Shown here piece after piece: positions 1 to 6,112 of a DNA stretch of 21,765 nucleotides. The first letter of the stretch is position 1; every line of letters starts with the position of its first letter. The position numbers and the translations under genes are program-made. The notes beneath the pieces are model-generated. The model was not told the origin of the DNA. It was given only the letters and a program-made list of their open reading frames with translations, and ran no database searches. The stretch is from NCBI GenBank assembly GCA_964599885.1, contig CAZRHH010000051.1, forward strand, positions 1 through 21,765, written 5' to 3'. This DNA is from CAZRHH01 sp964599885. GTDB taxonomy: Bacteria > Chloroflexota > Dehalococcoidia > DSTF01 > JACRBR01.

Positions 1-1
1 G

Positions 2-154
2 CGCCGGGCGGCGCTGGGCGCCCGCGCTCGCGAATGGGCGCGCCGCTACGACTGGGCGCAGGTCGCGCCGCAGTGGGCGGCGATGTACGAGTCGGTCGCG
101 ACGCTGAACGTCTCACCGGCGACGTTCCCAGAGGAGGCCGAGCATGCAGCGTGA
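2..154 (+). CDS. Probable glycosyltransferase, C-terminal end (partial)
   Basis: An open frame enters from the left edge and stops at TGA 152-154, giving about 50 residues. The segment AREWARRYDWAQVAPQW followed by a short helix resembles the last helix of GT-B family 4 glycosyltransferases, where a Trp-rich 'W..V..Q....Y' pattern closes the Rossmann-like C-terminal domain. The catalytic part lies outside the window, so substrate and product cannot be read. The stop lies 8 bases inside the next gene (11-base overlap), so the two genes are almost certainly co-transcribed and translationally coupled. The assignment rests on one short motif and could be wrong. Confidence 0.5.
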   Translation, partial: RRAALGARAREWARRYDWAQVAPQWAAMYESVATLNVSPATFPEEAEHAA

Positions 155-1109
155 CTTGATGCGCCTGCTCGTCTGCCCGGACTGTCGCGACGGAGAACTG
201 CGGGGCATCAGTGCGGAGATGAACGACAGAGAGGTCACGTGCAGCCTGTGCAACGCGTCGTATGCGGTGCGCGGCGGGATCCCGATATTGCTGCCGCGCG
301 GATTCGACGCATCGCACGTGCATGATGAGATCGGCCACCCGCACGGCCACGACACGCACAAGCAGGGACAGGCGGCGTACTTCGATCGAGAGGTCGCGGC
401 GGAGTTCGAGATCACGCGGCCGCACGGCACGCCGCCGGCGTATCGCTGGCTGCTCGGCGAGAAGTTTCGGCGCAGCGTCGCGGGGTTGCCGCCGCTTGAT
501 GGCGCGGTCGTCGCGGACGTCTGCTGCGGCAGCGGCATGGACGCGGAGATGCTGGAGCGAGCCGGCGCAGACGTGATCGCGATCGACATCTCGGAAGGCT
601 GCGCGGCGCGGGCAAAGGAGCGTGCGGCGCGGCGCGGGCTGAAGTACACCGTCGTCGTCGCGGACGTCGAGCATCTGCCGCTACGCGACCGGGGCGCCGA
701 CATCGCGTACGTCCACGACGGGCTGCACCATCTCGACGATCCGGCTCGCGGGCTGCGCGAAATGGCGCGGGTAGCGCGCCGTGCGGTCAGCATCAACGAG
801 CCGGCCGACGCACTGGCCACGCAGATCGCCGTGAAGCTCGGACTGTCAATCGCCGTCGAGGGCGCCGGCAACCGCGTCGCGCGGCTACGGGTGGACGACG
901 TAGCGCGCGAGCTGCGCCGGCAGGGCTTCGATGACGTGCAGACGGAGCGCTACCTGATGTACTACAAGCACGATCCAGGCGGCATCATGCGCGCGGCATC
1001 ATCGCCGCTTGGGCAGCCGCTGTACCGGCGCGGCTTCGGGTTGGCGAACGCGGCGGTCGGCCGCTGGGGCAACAAGCTGCAGGTGACGGCGACGAAGCGC
1101 GCCGCATAG
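144..1109 (+). CDS. SAM-dependent methyltransferase with Trm112-like zinc-ribbon N-terminus
   Basis: A 321-residue protein. Residues 8-50 form a Trm112/YcaR-like zinc ribbon with CPDC (Cys11, Cys14) and CSLC (Cys33, Cys36), followed by the typical GGIPILLP ending. A His-rich linker (His58, 60, 65, 67, 69, 72) leads to a class I Methyltransf_11-type domain: motif I VADVCCGSGMD at about 123-133, acidic motif II VIAIDIS, and DGLHHLDDP near the motif IV position. Such fusions are common in glycan and lipid biosynthesis clusters. The preceding gene end looks like a glycosyltransferase and overlaps this start, so methylation of a sugar or lipid intermediate is plausible but inferred. The methyl acceptor is not identifiable from sequence. 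Confidence 0.85.
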   Translation: MQRDLMRLLVCPDCRDGELRGISAEMNDREVTCSLCNASYAVRGGIPILLPRGFDASHVHDEIGHPHGHDTHKQGQAAYFDREVAAEFEITRPHGTPPAYRWLLGEKFRRSVAGLPPLDGAVVADVCCGSGMDAEMLERAGADVIAIDISEGCAARAKERAARRGLKYTVVVADVEHLPLRDRGADIAYVHDGLHHLDDPARGLREMARVARRAVSINEPADALATQIAVKLGLSIAVEGAGNRVARLRVDDVARELRRQGFDDVQTERYLMYYKHDPGGIMRAASSPLGQPLYRRGFGLANAAVGRWGNKLQVTATKRAA

Positions 1110-1122
1110 CGCTCTTTCTTTT

Positions 1123-1160
1123 CACCGCAAAGGCGCAAAGAGCGCGAAGTTCGCAAAGGG
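1123..1160 (+). repeat. A-rich dispersed repeat, CGCAAAGGCGCAAAGAG type
   Basis: The segment consists of a degenerate iteration of CGCAAAG/CGCGAAG units. It lies 14 bases after the methyltransferase stop. Repeats of this wording are familiar from intergenic regions of many GC-rich environmental genomes; their function is unknown. It resembles in style, but not in exact sequence, the inverted pair at 13586 and 13741. Confidence 0.5.
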
Positions 1161-1181
1161 ATCTCTATCCCGGTCGCAGCC

Positions 1182-1199
1182 GCGGAGCTTGAGCTCCGC
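1182..1199 (-). repeat. REP-like hairpin, inverted orientation
   Basis: Arms GCGGAGC and GCTCCGC (7 bp) enclose a four-base loop. Read on the minus strand the loop is TCAA, and the hairpin is followed by GGCTGCGAC, a variant of the AGCTACATC tail carried by the copies at 1270, 1374 and 1479. It lies downstream of the methyltransferase gene. Confidence 0.65.
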
Positions 1200-1245
1200 C
1201 CCCGCCGTTCTCTTCGAGGTACTCGGGCCCGACTTTAGACTCCGA

Positions 1246-1553
1246 CGCGCTTCCGTGGCACCGCGTCCGGCGGAGCTGAAGCTCCGCAGCTACATCGAGT
1301 ATGCACGGCGCGCGGCAACGCATCGTACTCCCGCATCGGCTTCCTATCGCGCGCTTCCGCGGCACCGCGTCCGGCGGAGCCGAAGCTCCGCAGCTACATC
1401 GGGTGTGCGCGGCCATCCGGCAACGCATCGTACTCCCGCATCGGTTTCCTATCGCGCGCTTCCGTGGCGCCACGTCCGGCGGAGCGTGAAGCTCCGCAGC
1501 TACATCGGGTGTGCGCGGACATCCGGCAACGCATCGTACTCCCGCATCGGTTC
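1246..1553 (+). repeat. Tandem array, three copies of a 104-105 bp unit
   Basis: Units start at 1246, 1350 and 1455 with CGCGCTTCC and run through a hairpin, AGCTACATCGNGT, then GCAACGCATCGTACTCCCGCATCGG in split form. The third copy is cut after about 99 bases. Each unit has one GCGGAGC/GCTCCGC hairpin, at 1270-1287, 1374-1391 and 1479-1497; loops are TGAA, CGAA and GTGAA. Copies 2 and 3 are more alike than either is to copy 1. There is no spacer diversity, so this is not a CRISPR. It looks like expansion of a unit that carries a dispersed hairpin. Confidence 0.85.
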
Positions 1554-1619
1554 GATCTGTGGATAGCCGCTGCCGCTCGCTACGCTGACGCACGTCGATG
1601 TTGCGCGTGGGCGCTTAGC

Positions 1620-1624
1620 GGGAG
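1620..1624 (+). promoter_or_regulatory. Ribosome binding site fixing the start at 1634
   Basis: GGGAG abuts the upstream ATG at 1625 but sits 9 bases before the ATG at 1634, which is a workable Shine-Dalgarno distance. The ATG at 1634 is therefore preferred. Confidence 0.6.
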
Positions 1625-1633
1625 ATGGTGACG

Positions 1634-2569
1634 ATGGCGAAGCGGGCGTTTCGGTTTGGGGTACAGACGTCGTCGGCGCCGACGGGCGAGGCGTGGGCGG
1701 CGAAGGCGCGGCGAATCGAAGAGCTGGGGTTTTCGACGCTCTTCATCCCGGACCACTTCGGCGATCAGCTGTCGCCGGTGCCGGCGATGATGGCTGCGGC
1801 CGACGCGACGACGACGCTGCGAGTCGGCGGGCTGGTGCTGGACAACGACTACCGGCATCCGGTCATGCATGCGAAGGAGATGGCGACGCTCGACGTGCTG
1901 TCCGGCGGGCGCGCGGAGATCGGCCTGGGCGCCGGCTGGATGAAGACGGACTACGACGCGTCCGGCATCGCCTACGACCGCGCGGGCGTGCGCATCGACC
2001 GCATGATCGAGGGGCTGGCGATCCTCAAGCAGGCGTTCGCGGACGGCGCGTTCTCGCACACCGGCAATCACTACACGATCACCGAATACGACGCGCTGCC
2101 GAAGCCGGTGCAGAAGCCGCACCCACCGATCCTGATCGGCGGCGGCGGCAAGCGCGTGCTGTCGATCGCCGCGCGTGAAGCGGACATCGTCGGCGTGAAC
2201 TTCAATCTCGATCCGGGCGCCGTGAACCGCGAGGTGATGAAGACCGGCGACGCTGCATCGACCGACGAGAAGATGGGCTGGATACGCGACGCAGCGGGCG
2301 ATCGCTGGGACGACATCGAACTGAACGTCACGGTGTTCGTCGCGATCGTAACGGACGATCAGGAAAAGATGGCCGAACGGATCGCGCCCGGCTTCGGCAT
2401 GGCGCCGGCCGACGTGCTGAAGTCGCCGCACGCACTGATCGGCAGTGTCGACCAGATGGCGGAGGCGCTGCAGGAACGGCGGGAGCGCTACGGGTTCAGC
2501 TACATCGCCATCTCCGGCGACGGCTTTGAAGCGCTGGCGCCACTGGTCGCGAAGCTGGCGGGAACGTAG
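1634..2569 (+). CDS. LLM-class (probable F420-dependent) oxidoreductase
   Basis: A 311-residue TIM-barrel flavin/F420 monooxygenase-like protein, close in wording to the TIGR03621 type of actinobacterial F420-dependent oxidoreductases. Visible markers are the N-terminal strand RFGVQTS, LFIPDHFGDQLSP (about 36-48), LRVGGLVLDNDYRHP (62-76), GGRAEIGLGAGW (91-102) and PPILIGGGGKR before the helix in which the phosphate of the cofactor is normally held. It presumably performs hydride transfer with F420 or FMN, with an unknown substrate. The start at 1634 is chosen over the in-frame ATG at 1625 because of the Shine-Dalgarno spacing. A methyltransferase gene follows after 21 bases and is probably in the same operon. 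Whether the cofactor is F420 or FMN cannot be settled here. Confidence 0.88.
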   Translation: MAKRAFRFGVQTSSAPTGEAWAAKARRIEELGFSTLFIPDHFGDQLSPVPAMMAAADATTTLRVGGLVLDNDYRHPVMHAKEMATLDVLSGGRAEIGLGAGWMKTDYDASGIAYDRAGVRIDRMIEGLAILKQAFADGAFSHTGNHYTITEYDALPKPVQKPHPPILIGGGGKRVLSIAAREADIVGVNFNLDPGAVNREVMKTGDAASTDEKMGWIRDAAGDRWDDIELNVTVFVAIVTDDQEKMAERIAPGFGMAPADVLKSPHALIGSVDQMAEALQERRERYGFSYIAISGDGFEALAPLVAKLAGT

Positions 2570-2590
2570 ATAACGGAGTCGAGGAACGCG

Positions 2591-3232
2591 ATGCAAGACG
2601 CCAAACAGGATTGGTCAGAGTGGCATCGGTCCTACGACGACCCAACGTCGCGATTGTCACGACGGCTCCATGTTGTGCAGGACCGCCTCCGCGAGGCGCT
2701 GGTCGATCGACGGAAACGTGTTCAGATCATCAGCATGTGCGCGGGAGAGGGCCGCGATGTCATCGGCGTGCTTGCGGATCACCCCCGGCGTTCCGACGTT
2801 TTGGCGCGTCTCGTCGAGTTGGATGCTCGCATCGCCGATGTCGCGGAGGGGGCCGCGCGCGCGGCGAGCCTGGATCAAGTGGCAGTTCTCCGTGCAGACG
2901 CAGCGTCGACGGACAGCTACGACGGCGCCGTACCGGCCGACATCATCCTCGCCTGCGGGATCTTCGGAAACATCTCGGACGACGACATCAGACGAACCGT
3001 CGGCTACCTGCCGACCCTTTGCGCGGCCAACGCGACGGTCATCTGGACGCGCGCCGAGGCGCCCGACCGGAACGTGGTGTCGGCGATTCGGGAGTGGTTT
3101 GACGAGAGCGGATTCGATGAGGTCACGTTCGATGCGCCCGTTGACGATACGTTCAGGGTCGGTGTCCATCGATTGAGAGACGCGCCATCAGCGTACGAAG
3201 GCGGGATCACTTTATTCCGCTTCATGCGTTGA
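2591..3232 (+). CDS. Class I SAM-dependent methyltransferase
   Basis: A 213-residue protein with an N-terminal helical cap (WHRSYDDPTSRLSRRL) and a Rossmann methyltransferase core. Motif I is ISMCAGEGRDVIG (about 47-59), followed by VELDARIAD (75-83, acidic ribose-binding position), VLRADAAS (99-106) and IILACGIFGNISDDD (118-132). The family is widespread in Actinomycetota and Chloroflexota, mostly unnamed. GAGG at about 2583-2586 provides a ribosome binding site. It follows the oxidoreductase with a 21-base gap, so co-transcription is likely. The substrate is unknown. No membrane segment or signal peptide is present. Confidence 0.82.
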   Translation: MQDAKQDWSEWHRSYDDPTSRLSRRLHVVQDRLREALVDRRKRVQIISMCAGEGRDVIGVLADHPRRSDVLARLVELDARIADVAEGAARAASLDQVAVLRADAASTDSYDGAVPADIILACGIFGNISDDDIRRTVGYLPTLCAANATVIWTRAEAPDRNVVSAIREWFDESGFDEVTFDAPVDDTFRVGVHRLRDAPSAYEGGITLFRFMR

Positions 3233-3286
3233 CTGGTGCGCGTACTGGTGTAGAACGATGGCGTGGCTCTGGAGCAATGCCCTCTC

Positions 3287-3323
3287 GCGCTTCCCGCGTC
3301 CCGCTTCTCGCTTCCCGCTTCCC
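3287..3323. repeat. Degenerate CGCTTCCC-type microrepeat
   Basis: Four to five degenerate units of CGCTTCCC/CGTCCCGCTTCTCG occupy the gap between two convergent genes and run into the stop of the membrane glycosyltransferase. On the minus strand it reads as GGGAAGCG iterations. It has no strong hairpin and is not a convincing terminator. Confidence 0.55.
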
Positions 3324-5125
3324 TACCGCAGGTCTGCGTAATCTTCCGGCGCGACGTTCTTGACGATGTAGCCGCGGTTGGCGAGCCACTCGTCGTAGCC
3401 GCGCACTTCGGTCACCGGCAGCGGTGCGAATTCGATCACGATGTGCGCGCCGCCGGATGCGGCGGTGGTGATCGTGACTTCGGCGATCGCGTCGGCCGCG
3501 CCCGTAACGTCGACATGCGCCGCGCTGATGAACGTCGTGTCGTCTTCGGTGCGCGTGCGGTTGACGCGCCACGCGCCAGCGTCGAGTTGGCGGCGCAGTT
3601 CCGCGCCCGCGCTCGTCGCCGCGCCGCGGTCGTGCCACTCGATGCGATAGGGCAGGTTGTCGCCCGAGCCGGTGTGGAGTGCGCGTGCGTTGTCGGGCAG
3701 CGGCAGGTTCGCGGGCAGCGCCGCAAGGACGCGGGCGCGGCTGAAGTTCGATTCGGCGGCGAACGGCGCGTTGCCACTGATGTAGGCGCCGCCGACATAG
3801 CCGATCGCGACGGCTGAAAGCGCGGCCAGCGTCCACGGCGCGACTCGTCCGACGCGTCTCACGTGCGTACGCGCGACGGATTGCTCGGAGAACATCGCGT
3901 GTTGTTCGGGCGGCTCCGCGCCGGCCACGTCGCGCTGCTTGCCGGCGATCGCGAGTACGAACAGCGTGAGCAGCGCCGCGGGTTGCAGCCAGTACAGGCC
4001 GCGCGTCTGTGCGGCGCCGAGCGCATCGTTTGATGGGAACGGCGTCGCCGCCTGCGAGGCGACGGCGGCGAGCGCGAGCAGCGCCAGCAGCGCCGGAATG
4101 AGCGGGCGCGGGCGCACGTCCGAGTGCAGCAGCAGCGCAGCGGCGACGGCGATCAACCCCCAGTTGTAGAACGAGGAGTACGGCGTCAGCAGCAGCATGC
4201 CGATCGCCGCGGCGACGGCGGCGACGGATCGGCTGCAGCGCGCCCAAACGAGCAGCATCGCGGCCGCGCTCAACGCGAACAGCATCGCGACGACAGCGCC
4301 GTTCGGCTCGAGGCCGGCGCTGATCAGAAAGCCGCGCCACGAGTACTGCCAGGATTGTTGCACCGGCAACAGGAGTTCCGTTTGCCCGAATAGCAGATCG
4401 CGGGCAACGGCGGCGACGCGATCGCCGTAGTAGCCAGCGACGTAGCCGGTGCTCGCCGTCAGCGCGACGGCGCCGGCGATACTGAGCGTCAGCAGCGTGC
4501 CGGTGGCGGCGGCGAAGGCACGCCAGTTGCGCGTCCAGAGCAGGAACAGCAGCGGCACGGGCAGGTACTGCAGTTTGAGCGCCAGCACGCTGAAGCAGAT
4601 GCCGGCAAGCACCGGCCGCCGGTCGGCCAGCACGAATCCGGCGATCGCAGCCAGCGCGAGGATCTCGGTGAAGTGGCCGACACGCAGCGCCCAGTGCGCT
4701 TGCGGCAGCGCCAGCACGCCGAGTACAACTGCCGCTTTAGCCGGATACGACGCGACGGGACGCTGCGCGATGAACGCGATGGCGCAGACGGCGGCGGCGT
4801 TCAACGCGAGGTACACGCGAAAGCCGGTGTCGAGGCCGAGGTACGTGAGCGGGTGGAGGACGGCGCCGAGGGCGGGGTTGTACGCGTTGCTGAGCGAGAG
4901 CGTGCGCGCGCTCTCGTAGAAGTTGTCGAAGTCGCCGTATGCATGAGCTGCCGGGTGCAGCCAGACGTCGAACGTGGCTGGAAGCCAGGCGGCGAGCGCC
5001 ATCAGTTCGGCGCCGACGATCGCGTACAGCGCGAGCGTGAGGGCGATCGCGCGGGCGCGTTCGGGGCGCTCGATGAGCAGGCGCGCGTTGGGCAGGGCGA
5101 TCGTCATTACAGGACCGGTTCGCAT
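3323..5125 (-). CDS. GT87-like polytopic membrane glycosyltransferase with extra C-terminal domain
   Basis: A 600-residue integral membrane protein. The first 425 residues have about ten hydrophobic helices and the hallmarks of the GT87/DUF2029 (mannosyltransferase, GT-C fold) family: AYGDFDNFYESA (about 62-73) with paired acidic residues after the first helix, then AYNP, and later LKLQYLPVPLLFLLWTRNWRAF. Such enzymes take polyprenyl-phosphate sugars and act outside the membrane. A last helix (about 430-450) is followed by about 150 residues of predicted alpha/beta extracytoplasmic sequence, including a LPLPDNA segment. ATG 5125 is used; ATG 5107 is an alternative and neither has a clear Shine-Dalgarno. 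The gene is monocistronic, convergent with the methyltransferase at 2591. The acceptor is unknown. Confidence 0.75.
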   Translation of the reverse strand: MRTGPVMTIALPNARLLIERPERARAIALTLALYAIVGAELMALAAWLPATFDVWLHPAAHAYGDFDNFYESARTLSLSNAYNPALGAVLHPLTYLGLDTGFRVYLALNAAAVCAIAFIAQRPVASYPAKAAVVLGVLALPQAHWALRVGHFTEILALAAIAGFVLADRRPVLAGICFSVLALKLQYLPVPLLFLLWTRNWRAFAAATGTLLTLSIAGAVALTASTGYVAGYYGDRVAAVARDLLFGQTELLLPVQQSWQYSWRGFLISAGLEPNGAVVAMLFALSAAAMLLVWARCSRSVAAVAAAIGMLLLTPYSSFYNWGLIAVAAALLLHSDVRPRPLIPALLALLALAAVASQAATPFPSNDALGAAQTRGLYWLQPAALLTLFVLAIAGKQRDVAGAEPPEQHAMFSEQSVARTHVRRVGRVAPWTLAALSAVAIGYVGGAYISGNAPFAAESNFSRARVLAALPANLPLPDNARALHTGSGDNLPYRIEWHDRGAATSAGAELRRQLDAGAWRVNRTRTEDDTTFISAAHVDVTGAADAIAEVTITTAASGGAHIVIEFAPLPVTEVRGYDEWLANRGYIVKNVAPEDYADLR

Positions 5126-5183
5126 TCATCCGCGCTTTCGCCGGCTCCGGGATTCGGGAGTCTCGCGGCGCCGAGTTCGGACG

Positions 5184-5189
5184 ATCTTA
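5184..5189 (-). promoter_or_regulatory. Candidate -10 element for the GT87-like gene
   Basis: On the minus strand the sequence reads GCCTCTAAGATC; TAAGAT fits TANNNT and predicts a leader of about 50 bases. The surrounding twelve bases match those upstream of the phosphatase gene (11980-11985) except at one position. No clear -35 box is seen. Confidence 0.4.
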
Positions 5190-5196
5190 GAGGCCC

Positions 5197-5218
5197 CCGC
5201 CGTGATCCTTCACGGCGG
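5197..5218. repeat. Stem-loop, CCGCCGTGA-TCCT-TCACGGCGG
   Basis: Perfect 9-bp arms (5197-5205 and 5210-5218) enclose a TCCT loop. It lies just upstream of the -10 candidate of the minus-strand gene and far from any 3' end, so it is not a simple terminator. It may be regulatory or a remnant of a dispersed hairpin. Confidence 0.6.
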
Positions 5219-5391
5219 AGGCCCATCCGAATCAGTATCGGCGGCATCGGGGCGCAGGATGCTCGGGGTAAACCCCACGCGAGGGCACCTGATCCACGTA
5301 GAAACCAGTCGCCCGTCCGTTTCCCGCACCTGAAGCGCCCGAAACCGTAGCCCGGAAGTAGTACGGAACCGCGCGTTTGTGGCGTCGAAAC

Positions 5392-5404
5392 GTATCTGAG
5401 ATAC
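5392..5404. promoter_or_regulatory. Perfect 13-bp palindrome GTATCTGAGATAC
   Basis: Six-base arms flank a single G. It sits 87 bases upstream of the start of the duplicated membrane protein and may be an operator or part of the promoter. No second copy is seen in the window. Confidence 0.35.
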
Positions 5405-5476
5405 AGGCTGAACGCGTGTAGCGCCTACTCAACCGCCCGGGGCGTAGGCTGAGTGGGAACGATCGTCTGATAGCCC

Positions 5477-5484
5477 AAAGGAGG
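5477..5484 (+). promoter_or_regulatory. Strong ribosome binding site AAAGGAGG
   Basis: A near-perfect Shine-Dalgarno lies 7 bases before the ATG at 5492. It is the strongest in the window and predicts high translation of the small membrane protein. Confidence 0.8.
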
Positions 5485-5491
5485 CGAAAGG

Positions 5492-6037
5492 ATGAGTACG
5501 CTAGGGAACACCGGGTCCAACGTGCGAGACACACGGAGGACCAAGGACACCGAGACGATTCTCGGAAACAGCATCGCCAGTGTGGCAGCGGCGGCGGCGG
5601 TGGTACTGGCCGTCCTCGGACTGCTGGTGGGATTCGACATGGTTACCACCGATCTGCCGTTTCAGAACGGTCTGATCTGGCTGATCTCCGGCATCGTCGT
5701 CGCGACGATCGCCAACGTGTTCCGGCGGGAGCATCACATCACGGAGACCGCCACGTCGCACAGGGCGCAGGACGCTGAAACTGTGCTGGGCAACAGCATT
5801 GCCGGCCTGATGGCGGCAGGCGCCGTCGTGCTGGCCGTGCTGGGGCTGCTGGTTGGATTCGGCGTCGTCAACACGGATCTGCCGTTCGAGAATAGTCTGC
5901 TGTGGCTCGCCGCCGCGGTCATCGTAGCGATGAACGCCAACGTCTTCCGCCGGGAGCACCACATCACGGATCCTGACGCGATGACGGACGACACCCGCGA
6001 CACGCAACCTATGCCGCGCGACGCGCGCCGGGTCTAA
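5492..6037 (+). CDS. Four-helix membrane protein made of two duplicated halves
   Basis: A 181-residue protein I cannot assign to a named family. Residues 21-84 and 96-159 are direct repeats offset by 75 residues; I count 46 identical of 64 with no gap. Each half begins ETxLGNSIA, contains a hydrophobic helix ending VLAVLGLLVGF, a short TDLPF loop, a second helix, and the cytoplasm-like tail ANVFRREHHIT. This predicts two two-helix hairpins with both repeat ends on the same side. The C-terminal tail is polar and charged. The gene has the strongest ribosome binding site in the window and its own intergenic promoter region, and ends at a convergent terminator. A structural or envelope-stress role is possible but would be a guess. 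Confidence 0.85.
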   Translation: MSTLGNTGSNVRDTRRTKDTETILGNSIASVAAAAAVVLAVLGLLVGFDMVTTDLPFQNGLIWLISGIVVATIANVFRREHHITETATSHRAQDAETVLGNSIAGLMAAGAVVLAVLGLLVGFGVVNTDLPFENSLLWLAAAVIVAMNANVFRREHHITDPDAMTDDTRDTQPMPRDARRV

Positions 6038-6057
6038 CACGCCTGTCGCGACATGAA

Positions 6058-6083
6058 GAAGGCGCACCGTCTGGTGCGCCTTC
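6058..6083. terminator. Bidirectional hairpin terminator
   Basis: Perfect 11-bp arms GAAGGCGCACC and GGTGCGCCTTC enclose a GTCT loop, exactly between the stop codons of two convergent genes (6037 and 6113). T-tracts are short on both sides, but the position and stem strength make a shared terminator the best reading. Confidence 0.8.
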
Positions 6084-6112
6084 ATCGTGTTCGCGGTTCG
6101 TGTCCGGACCGA

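Larger units (their letters stand above)
1110..1633. other. Gene-free stretch filled with short repeats
   Basis: No credible coding frame lies in these 524 bases; the frames present are low-complexity reads of repeats. It holds an A-rich dispersed repeat (1123-1160), an inverted-orientation hairpin (1182-1199) and a three-copy tandem array (1246-1553). The promoter of the oxidoreductase gene at 1634 must lie in the last hundred bases; CTACGCT at about 1579-1585 is a weak -10 candidate. Confidence 0.7.
5126..5491. other. Divergent intergenic region with hairpins
   Basis: This 366-base region separates two divergent genes. I see no supported gene. It carries a -10-like TAAGAT for the minus-strand gene (5184-5189), a 9-bp hairpin (5197-5218), a small GGGGT-AA-ACCCC hairpin (5265-5276), and a 13-bp palindrome (5392-5404). 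No known riboswitch consensus is recognisable. Confidence 0.6.

Noticed and set aside
1246..1553. CRISPR array
   Set aside because: The whole 105-bp unit is repeated, including what would be spacers, and no cas gene is near.
1580..2596. Minus-strand frame of 338 codons
   Set aside because: Antisense to the oxidoreductase, which has clear LLM-family motifs.
5232..5534. Minus-strand open frame of 100 codons in the divergent gap
   Set aside because: It overlaps the start and ribosome binding site of the duplicated membrane protein. No start context or recognisable motif was seen, and third-position GC is not raised.
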